Assembly (NCBI GenBank): GCA_016342345.1
Contig: JAEINO010000016.1
Location: forward strand, 1 to 64,000
Direction: 5' to 3'
DNA: 64,000 bases
From: Pseudodesulfovibrio sp.
GTDB taxonomy: Bacteria > Desulfobacterota > Desulfovibrionia > Desulfovibrionales > Desulfovibrionaceae
Position numbers and translations under genes: made by a program. This document shows, one piece after another, positions 34,740 through 43,029 of the stretch. The notes beneath the pieces are model-generated. The model saw only the letters and a program-made list of their open reading frames with translations. It made no database searches and was not told where the DNA came from. The first letter of the stretch is position 1. Every line of letters begins with the position of its first letter.

Positions 34740-36080
34740 CTACTTGGGAACACCACAATCGGCATATGTACCAATATCAACTCCTCCCCGCTTCTTGACT
34801 CCGTACATGGCTGCATCCGCACGACTGATAAGCGTAACACAATCCTTGCCGTCATCAGGATAGAAACTAACACCAATCGTTGCTCCGATCGTAATGTTTT
34901 CCCCTTGGATGACAAACGGCAAAGTCATGACTTCAAGCAAATTGCGGGCAACAATTGCAGCTCCTTCCTCGTCCTCGATATGTTCAAGCAAAACACCAAA
35001 TTCATCACCACCAAGTCGGGCCAAAGTATCCGATTCACGGATACGCTGATGCAAACGCTCGGCAACCATCCGCAACAAATTATCTCCAGTCTGGTGCCCA
35101 TAGGTGTCATTGACATGCTTAAAATTATTCAAATCGATAAACAGCACTGAAACCAGTCGATTATGCCGCTTGGCCGTGGTGAGCGCGTGTTCCAGGCGAT
35201 CAAAGAAAAGATGACGGTTAGGAACACCGGTCAAACTATCAATAGTCGCAAGATGCTTGAGTTCCAACTCCGTGCGCTTACGTTGGGTGATTTCCTCAAT
35301 AACACCTTCTATGATATCTGGACTGTCGTCATCGAGAGTGACTAGGCGAGAACTCTCGGAACACCAGATGATTTCACCATCCCTGCGCCGAACACGAAAT
35401 TCAAAATTGGAAACAAACCCATCTCGCTTGAGGCTTTCCATATATTCATAGTGTTCGTCGGGATCAACACTGAGAGAAGCCATCAGGCCTTCCTGACCAA
35501 TCATCTCATGAACTGAATCAAATCCGAATATCCGCAGCATGGCCGGATTAACTTCCCGGAACTCCCCGTTCACCGTGCATTGGAATATTCCCTCGACAGC
35601 CCGTTCAAAAATGGAACGATATTTTTCCTCAGCATGACTCAGAGCGATTTCAGTCAACTTCCGCTGGGCAATTTCTCGCTCCAACAAAATCTTTTGTTGA
35701 TTCATCTGAAGAAAAACCTGAATTTTACTCTTAAGCATATGCACATCAACCGGTCTGAAAAGATAATCTACAGCACCAGTTTCATAGCCTTGCCTGACGT
35801 TCTCGTCGTCCTGAAAAATGGCCGTAATGAATATGATCGGCACATGCCGACCACGATCCAGCTCCTTTATTTTCGATGCAGCTTCATAACCATTCATGCC
35901 AGGCATCTGAATATCGAGCAAAATCACAGCAAAATCATTAGATTTAACCAGTTCAACGGCTTCAATGCCACTTTTAGCCTGAACAATGGCACAACCAACC
36001 TGACCCAGCATATGCTCAAGCAAAGCCAGATTGGTTTGGGAATCATCTACGATAAGTACTTTCTGAGCTTGGGAACTCAT
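34740..36080 (-). CDS. response regulator with PAS and GGDEF domains (diguanylate cyclase)
   Basis: This 446-residue protein has a receiver domain (residues 5-120; 'IVDDSQTN', phospho-Asp in 'VILLDIQMPGMNG', Lys in 'LFRPVD' region), a PAS domain (about 150-270, 'YRSIFERAVEGIFQ' to 'SPDIIEGVIEEITQRK') and a GGDEF domain from about residue 280. The catalytic GGDEF is intact in 'ARLGGDEFGVLLEH', so it should make c-di-GMP from GTP when phosphorylated. The start at 36080 opens MSSQAQKVLIVDD. No histidine kinase is adjacent. It follows comB on the same strand by 26 bp. Confidence 0.88.
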   Translation of the reverse strand: MSSQAQKVLIVDDSQTNLALLEHMLGQVGCAIVQAKSGIEAVELVKSNDFAVILLDIQMPGMNGYEAASKIKELDRGRHVPIIFITAIFQDDENVRQGYETGAVDYLFRPVDVHMLKSKIQVFLQMNQQKILLEREIAQRKLTEIALSHAEEKYRSIFERAVEGIFQCTVNGEFREVNPAMLRIFGFDSVHEMIGQEGLMASLSVDPDEHYEYMESLKRDGFVSNFEFRVRRRDGEIIWCSESSRLVTLDDDSPDIIEGVIEEITQRKRTELELKHLATIDSLTGVPNRHLFFDRLEHALTTAKRHNRLVSVLFIDLNNFKHVNDTYGHQTGDNLLRMVAERLHQRIRESDTLARLGGDEFGVLLEHIEDEEGAAIVARNLLEVMTLPFVIQGENITIGATIGVSFYPDDGKDCVTLISRADAAMYGVKKRGGVDIGTYADCGVPK

Positions 36081-36106
36081 ATGACACCTCAAATGCAATA
36101 TCGCAA

Positions 36107-36796
36107 TTAAACCTTAATTCGTTCCAACCGAACGCCACCACCTGGATTCGTCTGGGCCTTGAGCACAAAATCAAACCGATTCAGATCCATGCACAACTCA
36201 AAGTCCCTCTCGGGGGCATAATCATTATCAACACCAAAAAATTTCTGAGCACTATCAACCGTAGCCAAAAAATTCTTCAACGTCTCAAAACTATTAGGAT
36301 ACCCTTCCAGTTCATTCTTGATGAACATGGCGCACATCATATCTTCCTGAGCACGCATCTCTCCGCCGGTACCCATGGCCACAAGGGTCACAACATCAGG
36401 TTCACGACTACGAATATACTCAACCACAGCCCCGGAATTGACAAAAGAACCGGTAATCACTTCGTCGGCCTGCTCGCAAAGAACAAGTCCCTTGGTTCCC
36501 GAGCTTGTCCGATGAACAAGGATTTTTCCCGAAAAATCAACATGTTCAATCTCCGTCGGCGAATTCCCGTAATCAAAACCCTTTATCTTCTTTTGATTGC
36601 TTTCCCCGAGCAATATGCCGTCAACTTCATCAGCAATCTTTCGCGCAACATCAACCTTGTCCACAGCAATGTACTCAGCCACACCGTTATCAACAGCATA
36701 ACAAGCAACAGAACAAGCTCTAAACACATCAATGATCACGACAAGCCCTTTGGCCTTCCGAGCACCGCTCAAACATTCTGCAATATTTACAAGCAT
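36107..36796 (-). CDS. comB: 2-phosphosulfolactate phosphatase (ComB-like)
   Basis: This 229-residue protein matches the ComB family: 'VVIIDVFRACSVACYAVDNG' early, 'LLGESNQKKIKGFDYGNSPTEIE', 'HRTSSGTKGL' and 'VALVAMGTGGEMRAQEDMMCA'-like segments. ComB removes phosphate from 2-phosphosulfolactate in coenzyme M synthesis in archaea. Bacteria with no coenzyme M also carry members, so the substrate here may differ. It is the first gene of a two-gene minus-strand unit with the GGDEF gene and overlooks a divergent promoter region with the sugar decarboxylase gene. Confidence 0.8.
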   Translation of the reverse strand: MLVNIAECLSGARKAKGLVVIIDVFRACSVACYAVDNGVAEYIAVDKVDVARKIADEVDGILLGESNQKKIKGFDYGNSPTEIEHVDFSGKILVHRTSSGTKGLVLCEQADEVITGSFVNSGAVVEYIRSREPDVVTLVAMGTGGEMRAQEDMMCAMFIKNELEGYPNSFETLKNFLATVDSAQKFFGVDNDYAPERDFELCMDLNRFDFVLKAQTNPGGGVRLERIKV

Positions 36797-36994
36797 TTAA
36801 ATAATACCACCGTTTTAATTATTATTATTACGAATCTCATGGTGACTATGTCGCGTCAACCTTTTGAACCATTTTCTTTTCCACAACGGCATCATTTTTC
36901 ATAAAAACCAACTGACATCGCCAGAAAATCACAATTACAACAGGATTTCCCCAGACTTGTTGACGAAATTGCTTTTTTCTTGCAAGTGATTCTT

Positions 36995-37945
36995 ATGAAG
37001 AAAAAACGCGTCCTCGTCACTGGCGGCTCCGGGTTCCTCGGATCACATATCTGTGAACACCTGCTTGGTAAAGGGCGGGAAGTCATATGCGTGGACAACT
37101 TCTATACTGGCCGCAAAGAGAATATCATTCACCTTCTCGACAATCCTTATTTTGAAATAATCCGACACGACATCACATTCCCACTGTATGTAGAAGTGGA
37201 CGAAATTTATAATCTGGCCTGCCCGGCTTCCCCCATCCACTATCAACATGATCCTGTCCAAACCACCAAAACGACAGTGCATGGGGCCATCAACATGCTG
37301 GGGTTGGCAAAACGCGTCAATGCAAAGATATTTCAGGCCTCCACCAGCGAAGTTTATGGAAACCCCGCTATTCATCCCCAGACTGAAGACTACTGGGGCA
37401 ACGTTAACCCCATAGGCCTACGAGCCTGTTACGACGAGGGTAAACGGTGCGCCGAAACATTATTTTTCGACTACAATCGCCAACACTCCCTTGCCATCAA
37501 AGTAGGACGCATATTCAACACATACGGTCCTCGCATGGCCATGGATGATGGTCGCGTGGTTTCAAATTTCATTATCCAGGCCCTTCGCGATGAAGATATA
37601 ACCGTTTATGGCAAGGGCAATCAAACCCGCAGTTTCTGTTATGTAGACGATCTCGTCGATGGCATTGTCCGTTTCGTTGACAACACGGATGACGATTTTA
37701 CAGGGCCAGTAAATCTGGGTAATCCTGATGAATTCACGATCCTTGAACTGGCTCAATCCGTCATTGAGCTTATCGGGTCAAAGTCAAAAATCATATTCAA
37801 TCCCCTGCCGTCGGACGATCCCATGCGACGCAAGCCAGATATCAGCCTGGCTAAAAAAACATTTGACTGGGAACCGCAAATATCACTGCAAACCGGATTG
37901 GTAAAAACCGTCGAGTATTTCGATAATTATCTAAAATCATTATAA
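36995..37945 (+). CDS. UDP-glucuronate decarboxylase-like SDR (UDP-xylose synthase family)
   Basis: This 316-residue extended short-chain dehydrogenase has the NAD motif '[14 protein letters not shown]', the catalytic Tyr/Lys pair in 'YDEGKRCAE', the Thr/Ser in 'STSEVYG', and a '[11 protein letters not shown]' substrate loop. These match bacterial UXS proteins that make UDP-xylose from UDP-glucuronate, used in cell-surface glycans. The downstream glycosyltransferases fit that use, but they are on the other strand. The ATG at 36995 is preferred to an in-frame TTG 15 bp upstream. Confidence 0.85.
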   Translation: MKKKRVLVTGGSGFLGSHICEHLLGKGREVICVDNFYTGRKENIIHLLDNPYFEIIRHDITFPLYVEVDEIYNLACPASPIHYQHDPVQTTKTTVHGAINMLGLAKRVNAKIFQASTSEVYGNPAIHPQTEDYWGNVNPIGLRACYDEGKRCAETLFFDYNRQHSLAIKVGRIFNTYGPRMAMDDGRVVSNFIIQALRDEDITVYGKGNQTRSFCYVDDLVDGIVRFVDNTDDDFTGPVNLGNPDEFTILELAQSVIELIGSKSKIIFNPLPSDDPMRRKPDISLAKKTFDWEPQISLQTGLVKTVEYFDNYLKSL

Positions 37946-37959
37946 TTTATTTTATGCAT

Positions 37960-37993
37960 AAAGAAAGGAACCGGTCACAGACCGGCTTCTTTT
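37960..37993 (+). terminator. terminator after the sugar decarboxylase gene
   Basis: AAGAA-CCGGT and ACCGG-TTCTTTT arms (with a bulge) surround CACAG. Nineteen bases of it (37974-37992) recur exactly at 38153-38171, on the other side of a repeat element. Confidence 0.7.
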
Positions 37994-38017
37994 AAAGTGC
38001 TGACAAAGCCAATCTGG

Positions 38018-38142
38018 CAGGCTGTTGAGAAAGGTTCGAGTGCAAGGCGCAATAAAAATTCAAGAGCGACGCGTACTTCTTGTACGCTAGAATTTGAATT
38101 TTTTGCAGCAACGCCGCAATCGCGGCCTTTGTCAACAGCCTG
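38018..38142. repeat. MITE-like hairpin element, copy C (intact ends)
   Basis: Non-coding element of 125 bp with 17-bp terminal inverted repeats that differ at one position (CAGGCTGTTGAGAAAGG and CCTTTGTCAACAGCCTG). The core holds CAAGGCGC, the palindrome GCGTACTTCTTGTACGC, a T-run and GCAGCAAC. The same architecture occurs at 17157-17281 and in modified form at 16998 and 51535. Confidence 0.88.
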
Positions 38143-38174
38143 AAAGAAGCCAGTCACAGACCGGCTTCTTTCTT
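38142..38174 (-). terminator. terminator hairpin, duplicated copy
   Basis: GAAAGAAGCCAGT pairs with ACCGGCTTCTTTC (one mismatch) around CACAG. It is nearly the same hairpin as 37960-37993 and can also end the minus-strand glycosyltransferase transcript. Confidence 0.75.
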
Positions 38175-38198
38175 ATCAAATTCATTCAGCCATCCATG

Positions 38199-39191
38199 TT
38201 ATTCGACCTCAAGAACATCCCGTAATTGTTGTACGGCTTGAGATAAACCGTACTTTGCAACGACTTTCCCCCGTGCAGCTTCAGCCATGTTCTGACGAAG
38301 CCTGGAGTCCTCTGTCAGCCGCATGGCGCACTTTGCCCAATCGTCTCGATCCTTGACGAGAAAACCGTCAATGCCGTGATCAACAATCTCACTGTTCGCA
38401 CCCACATCTGAAGCGATAACAGGGACACCGCAAGCCATATACCGAAGAACCAACGCACCGCAGTCCCCACGAGTATACTCGTTGTCAAACAACGGGACCA
38501 TCCCAATATCCATTCTCTGAAGCTGGCTAATCTCCTTGTCCTCAGACCATGTAGACCAAAAGACATACTCCTTTGCCGGGCCAGAATATTGAGTATCTGA
38601 AATCACCAAAAACTGTATCCTTCCCGCATGCTTCCCAAGTTGCTTCATGGGACCATTCAAATACGACACATCACGAGATTCGCCCATCCACCCCACAAGC
38701 ACAGTCCCTCCTTCATTTCCGCCAGATCCGGGAATATAGGCTTCGGTGTCCATAACGGTTGAGACAATCCGAACAGTATCCTGATGCTGCAAAGCCGTGT
38801 CAGCCAAATAACGATTGCCTGCAATACACAGATCAGCCTCGGCACATACTCGCCTGAAACGCCGAGCGGCCTTGGTAATACGCCGTTCATTTCCACGCAG
38901 ATTGACATGAGGTGGCCGTGTCCAAACCGCTTCGTCAAAGTCATAAACAAGCCGATGGCACAACCTCTTGACCATTTTGAGTTCATGAAATGAGAGAAGC
39001 TCACGAAACACGACAATAACGTCAGCCTTTGGCAACCGGCTGAAAAAAACGCAACGACGCAAAAAATCTCGAGGGACTTGCTCACACCACACATCGACGC
39101 CTTCTTGACGCCCGATCTCAACATACGGAATCATACGGAAGCGGGTACTAGAAAAGGATACCCCGGACGGGGTCAGAAGCACAATTTTCAT
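38199..39191 (-). CDS. glycosyltransferase (GT4-like, GT-B fold)
   Basis: From the ATG at 39191 the product has 330 residues. It begins with a GT-B Rossmann strand (MKIVLLTPSG) and its C-terminal domain carries the family 1/4 donor-binding region: 'RYMACGVPVIASDVGANSEIVDHGIDGFLV', with the E of the E-x7-E motif. It likely adds a sugar to a cell-surface glycan in the cytoplasm. Its stop side ends near a terminator, and its start overlaps closely with the end of the next glycosyltransferase gene, so the pair is one operon. Confidence 0.82.
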   Translation of the reverse strand: MKIVLLTPSGVSFSSTRFRMIPYVEIGRQEGVDVWCEQVPRDFLRRCVFFSRLPKADVIVVFRELLSFHELKMVKRLCHRLVYDFDEAVWTRPPHVNLRGNERRITKAARRFRRVCAEADLCIAGNRYLADTALQHQDTVRIVSTVMDTEAYIPGSGGNEGGTVLVGWMGESRDVSYLNGPMKQLGKHAGRIQFLVISDTQYSGPAKEYVFWSTWSEDKEISQLQRMDIGMVPLFDNEYTRGDCGALVLRYMACGVPVIASDVGANSEIVDHGIDGFLVKDRDDWAKCAMRLTEDSRLRQNMAEAARGKVVAKYGLSQAVQQLRDVLEVE

Positions 39192-39195
39192 ATAT

Positions 39196-40326
39196 TCAAT
39201 TCGAAATAGTCTTTTCAATCATGTCAACATACGGTTCAATGCCGGACACGACATCTTCTGGCCACATAAAAGCAACGGGTTCTTTTTCCTGCCCCACCCG
39301 ATGCAAGGCTTCGGCCATTGCCACAATGTCACCAGGATTTTCAATAATCCACTTCTCTGGCAAAAAGAAGGCACTTCCATTGAGAGCACTCGAAACAACT
39401 CGGCAACCACAGGCCAAAGCCTCCAACACAGCGTTGGAACACGCATCATAAAACGTTGCCAGAATGAACACATCAGTAATCCGATAAAACGCGGGCATAT
39501 CATCAACCTTGCCCAGAAAATGCACCCTGTGCTCAACGCCCAGTTCACGCGCCTGATGCATATACCGGTCAGAATTACGCCCACCGGCCACACGAAGCGT
39601 ATAATTCTTCGGCAAATGAACCAATGATTCAATAAGATGCCTAATACCCTTGAGGGCAAAATTTGTTGCTGCGGTGGAGATAACCACTTCATTTTTACCA
39701 ATATCGGCCTCTTCTCTCAAGCGTGTCCGCTCTTCGCCAGAAACAGGTGAGAAACGCTCCAAATCCGGTCGATTATACACGACTTCGATTGCGGATTTAT
39801 CCAAATGAGGATGAGCTTCAACAATCCATTCGCGCACCAGATGGGATACAGCCACAATACGTCTGGTCCGCTTCATGCGAACCACATCCAACAAATGGAT
39901 GGCCCAGTTAGCTGGGGAGCACCTCCGTCTGAGCATCTTGAAGGAACGAGCAAAACCCTTTGGCCAAGCCCGACGCGAAAGCCTCCAGAAAACGGATTGA
40001 GGACCGCCACCAATACGAAGAATATCCTGATTGACCGTTTTGCCCAAACCGAAAACGAGATCGTACTTCCCCTTCCGACAGGCCCTCTCGGACATCAGAG
40101 CAAACCAAAGAACCTTGATAAGCCGCAGCCCTCCAAAACGCCCGACTACCACGGGATTGACCCCTTCCGGGGGGACACCTTCACACCGGGCACAAATGAA
40201 ATCAACTTCATGCCCTTTGGCAACCAAAGCTTCACTCAAACGCCAGGCAAAGGACTCCGCGCCACCATACCGACTGAACCGGGGCATGGTCAGCGCAATA
40301 CGTGCTTTTTTTTTTGATTTTACCAT
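39196..40326 (-). CDS. glycosyltransferase family 4, lipopolysaccharide-core type
   Basis: This 376-residue GT-B enzyme opens 'RIALTMPRFSRYGGAESFAWRLSEALVAKGHEV', with the GGAE of GT4 N-domains. The C-domain has 'LEALACGCRVVSSALNGSAFFLP' and an E-x7 region. It resembles WaaG-like LPS-core glucosyltransferases ('VFGLGKTVNQDILRIGGG' acceptor loop). It precedes the other glycosyltransferase gene and its stop lies 4 bp before that start. Its own start is divergent from the PAP2 gene. Confidence 0.82.
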   Translation of the reverse strand: MVKSKKKARIALTMPRFSRYGGAESFAWRLSEALVAKGHEVDFICARCEGVPPEGVNPVVVGRFGGLRLIKVLWFALMSERACRKGKYDLVFGLGKTVNQDILRIGGGPQSVFWRLSRRAWPKGFARSFKMLRRRCSPANWAIHLLDVVRMKRTRRIVAVSHLVREWIVEAHPHLDKSAIEVVYNRPDLERFSPVSGEERTRLREEADIGKNEVVISTAATNFALKGIRHLIESLVHLPKNYTLRVAGGRNSDRYMHQARELGVEHRVHFLGKVDDMPAFYRITDVFILATFYDACSNAVLEALACGCRVVSSALNGSAFFLPEKWIIENPGDIVAMAEALHRVGQEKEPVAFMWPEDVVSGIEPYVDMIEKTISN

Positions 40327-40431
40327 AAAATTATTCTCTTAAACGGTTTTCTAAATTTGACAAAAAAGCAATATTGCCCGATTCGACAAAGGAGGCTATT
40401 AAATCGAAAATTTCATCAATCCAGGAGTTCC

Positions 40432-41028
40432 ATGCCCTTCCAGACATCAGCCCTCGACCTCAAACTACTTTTGCTCATCAACCAGCAGTGGCGTTTCGAG
40501 CTGTTGGACTTCATCATGCCGATTCTCTCGTCCAGGCTTGTACTTCTATCTTTTCTGGCCGTGGCCCTCGTCTACGCAATACGAAAAGGAGGAAAACAGC
40601 AGATCGTCTTTTTCCTCATCCTATTCGTGGGAATGGGACTGTCGGATCTTTCCACCAACGTGATCAAGAAGCAAGTGCAACGCATCCGGCCACTCAATGA
40701 ACTTGCCGGAACATACCATACCGAACATGGCCCCTGGCAAAAACGTCCTGCAAATTTTGTACGGACCAAGGAAAACGGCACTTCATTTCCCTCGGCACAT
40801 TGCGCCAACACGATGTGTCTAGCCGTGCTCGCCATGCTCTTCTGGCCCGCCCTGAAAAAATGGCCTTTGCTGCTGCCCTTGCTAGTCGGGTACTCTCGTC
40901 TTTACCTAGGCAAGCACTACCCGACTGATGTTCTTGGCGGATGGTTTTTCGGACTCATTATTGCCGGAATTGTTTGGCTGGCATGGAACAGATTCGGCAC
41001 ACACTTCAGACCTGAAATCAAAAACTAG
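40432..41028 (+). CDS. PAP2-type membrane phosphatase
   Basis: From the ATG at 40432 (after AGGAG) the product has 198 residues, about five membrane segments and the three acid phosphatase motifs: K-x6-RP ('KKQVQRIRP'), PSxH ('FPSAHCANT') and SR-x5-H-x3-D ('SRLYLGKHYPTDVLGG'). It is probably an undecaprenyl-pyrophosphate or lipid phosphate phosphatase acting at the periplasmic face. Its last four bases overlap the end of a convergent membrane protein gene. Confidence 0.85.
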   Translation: MPFQTSALDLKLLLLINQQWRFELLDFIMPILSSRLVLLSFLAVALVYAIRKGGKQQIVFFLILFVGMGLSDLSTNVIKKQVQRIRPLNELAGTYHTEHGPWQKRPANFVRTKENGTSFPSAHCANTMCLAVLAMLFWPALKKWPLLLPLLVGYSRLYLGKHYPTDVLGGWFFGLIIAGIVWLAWNRFGTHFRPEIKN

Positions 41029-41744
41029 TCGTCTTCTCCGACGACTCCGGCAGTCTGTCCTCGATAACGGCGGTAAACTCGCATGCCAAGCCATCCCGAA
41101 ACCACGAACAGAACAATGCTCACCCCTACGGACAAAGCAATTCCCATGGTAGATTCCTTGTTCATGCCTGCGCCAAACAATGCGAAAATAAAATTCTGCG
41201 GGATGTATCCGAGAGTAGAACCAAGAATGAACGGGATCAACGGAATGGAACTGACGCCGGCTGCCAGATTGGTAATCAGGTTGCTGCCCAACGGAAACAA
41301 ACGAATGGCAAGGGCCGTATTAAAAGGCTCATGTCGGAGAAAGCCATCCATTTTCTTCACGCGATGACCAAGCTTACGCTCAACCAGTTCACGCCCACCC
41401 CACCGGGAATACACGGCCGCCAACGCACACCCCAGACCTGACCCCAGAGTTGCCAACAACGTGCCACCCAAGGTTCCAAAAGCAAATCCGCCAAGAAAAC
41501 CTATGAGCTGACGGGGCAATCCAATCGCCGTAAAGATCGTACCGACACCAAGAAAAATCAATACCGACAAAAAACCGGTCCCAAGAATATGCTCATTGAA
41601 CCACTGGGTATCCTTGAGCATATCGCCCACACCAATGGCTCGGGAAATATAGACAGCCAGACCAAGTCCAGCCAGCATGACAAGTCCCTTGAAAACCGCC
41701 TTCACACCAATTCTACTTATACCGTTATTCTTTTCCGTCATCAT
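41025..41744 (-). CDS. TVP38/TMEM64 (DedA-like) membrane protein
   Basis: This 239-residue protein has about six membrane segments and the TVP38/DedA core ('FTAIGLPRQLIGFLGGFAFGTLGGTLLATLGSGLGCALAAVYSRWGGRELVERKLG', then 'ALAIRLFPLGSNLITNLAAGVSSIPLIPFILGSTLGYIPQNFIFALFGAG'). Members are implicated in envelope maintenance and lipid movement. It overlaps the lipid-A-N-domain gene upstream by about 20 bp. The start is one of two adjacent ATGs. Confidence 0.85.
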   Translation of the reverse strand: MMTEKNNGISRIGVKAVFKGLVMLAGLGLAVYISRAIGVGDMLKDTQWFNEHILGTGFLSVLIFLGVGTIFTAIGLPRQLIGFLGGFAFGTLGGTLLATLGSGLGCALAAVYSRWGGRELVERKLGHRVKKMDGFLRHEPFNTALAIRLFPLGSNLITNLAAGVSSIPLIPFILGSTLGYIPQNFIFALFGAGMNKESTMGIALSVGVSIVLFVVSGWLGMRVYRRYRGQTAGVVGEDD

Positions 41745-41988
41745 TTCTTTTTTGCATTACATGATACAGGAACAGTAAACAGACCTGCCCGAGAAAAAAA
41801 AGAGGGTCCCGTTGAACAACCCCATACATCAAGCCTGCCACACCAGATCCGAACAGCATGATTGCTGCCAATCGCGACAGGGAATGTAACTCTTTCCGAC
41901 GCATCCGTAAAATTCCCATTCGCACGAAAAAAGCTCCCTGGATTATTACCAAGAGAGCCAGAAGCCACCAGTAGGCAGGCAATGCCAT
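41725..41988 (-). CDS. stand-alone LAB_N (lipid A biosynthesis N-terminal-like) membrane protein
   Basis: This 87-residue protein has three hydrophobic segments and the pattern of the LAB_N domain: an aromatic helix followed by 'FFVRMGILRMRRKELHSLSRLAAIML..GSGVAGLMYGVVQRDPLFFLGQVCLLFLYHVM'. The RDPLFFLGQ and final Y are the family's key points. In other bacteria it is found as a separate gene beside an ArnC-like glycosyltransferase. Here it lies 3 bp from such a gene. It may act on lipid-linked sugars in the inner membrane. Confidence 0.75.
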   Translation of the reverse strand: MALPAYWWLLALLVIIQGAFFVRMGILRMRRKELHSLSRLAAIMLFGSGVAGLMYGVVQRDPLFFLGQVCLLFLYHVMQKRNDDGKE

Positions 41989-41991
41989 GAG

Positions 41992-42714
41992 TTACTTCTT
42001 TTCCTTCACGATATAATCGATGTGTCGCTTGATGAGCCACTGAACACCAATGAGGTCGTAAATACCGGCCACGGCACGATCAATGGTTCCATATTTGGAT
42101 TCACCACTGAAACGCTCACGATGGTTGACCTTCACTTCCCTGATCCGCGCACCCTGCATTTTCATGAGGATGGGATAATAGCGATGCATATTCTTGAAAC
42201 GAGGAAGGCTTCGCAACAGATCAGTCCGCATGACCTTAAGAGAACACCCGGTGTCATGGACGCCGTCATCGGTGAACCAGTCTCGAATGGCATTGGCAAT
42301 CTTGGAGGATATGCGTTTGACAAAGGTATCTTTCCGCTTGGTACGCCAACCAATGACCATCTCACATTCCTGCCCGAAAACCTCAAGCATATTCGGAATG
42401 TCAGCCGGGTCATTCTGAAGGTCAGAATCCATGGTAACAACAACATTCGAGTCCACAGCGTCAAACCCGGCACAAAAAGCAGCCGACTGCCCGCAATTTT
42501 TGACAAAAGCCACAAATCGGACTTCTGCGTTATCTTGGGCCAGCTTCTTGATTATTTCCAGGCTGCCATCAGTGCTGCAATCATCAACAAACAAAGCTTC
42601 CCAAGGCCTGCCAGTTGAATTGGCCGCTTTTTTGATCTCTGCAAATAATGTGTTGAGATTGTCCTGCTCATTGAAAACCGGTAACACAACGGAGAATTTT
42701 TCTTTCGTGTTCAT
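41992..42714 (-). CDS. GT2 glycosyltransferase (polyprenyl-phosphate sugar synthase type)
   Basis: This 240-residue protein has a GT-A fold with 'VVLPVFNEQDNLNTLFAEIKKA' at the start, 'FVDDCSTDGSLEII', the DxD-like 'VVTMDSDLQNDPADIPNML', and a C-terminal 'TGCSLKVMRTDLL..LPRFKNMHRYYPIL' acceptor segment that resembles ArnC/DPM-like enzymes. It has no clear C-terminal membrane helices of its own; the following LAB_N protein may supply membrane anchoring. First gene of a three-gene operon with the LAB_N and TVP38 genes. Confidence 0.85.
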   Translation of the reverse strand: MNTKEKFSVVLPVFNEQDNLNTLFAEIKKAANSTGRPWEALFVDDCSTDGSLEIIKKLAQDNAEVRFVAFVKNCGQSAAFCAGFDAVDSNVVVTMDSDLQNDPADIPNMLEVFGQECEMVIGWRTKRKDTFVKRISSKIANAIRDWFTDDGVHDTGCSLKVMRTDLLRSLPRFKNMHRYYPILMKMQGARIREVKVNHRERFSGESKYGTIDRAVAGIYDLIGVQWLIKRHIDYIVKEKK

Positions 42715-42834
42715 AAGCGAATTGAATTACGGAATTTAAGGAGTCTTGTAAACTCCAAGGTGAATCATAAATTCCCAAACAGGTCTCAGCGACATTAAAA
42801 TCAATTCTTTTTTGCTCTGTTTGAAAATAATATG

Positions 42835-42863
42835 TTGACAAAGTCCGACCATCCACCTAGAAC
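42835..42863 (+). promoter_or_regulatory. promoter of the initiator tRNA gene
   Basis: TTGACA (42835-42840) and TAGAAC (42858-42863) are exactly 17 bp apart. The tRNA begins 15 bp after the -10 box. Confidence 0.7.
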
Positions 42864-42877
42864 CAGCTTCTCAGTGA

Positions 42878-42954
<77 letters not shown>

Positions 42955-42962
42955 AGAGAATC

Positions 42963-42996
42963 AAGGGCTTACGATTAACTTCGTAAGCCCTTTTTC
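42963..42996 (+). terminator. terminator of the tRNA and of the sigma-54 activator gene
   Basis: AAGGGCTTACGA pairs with TCGTAAGCCCTT around TTAACT, followed by TTT. It is bidirectional. Confidence 0.85.
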
Positions 42997-43029
42997 ATTT
43001 GGATACTCACCTGACTGAACTAAAAATAA

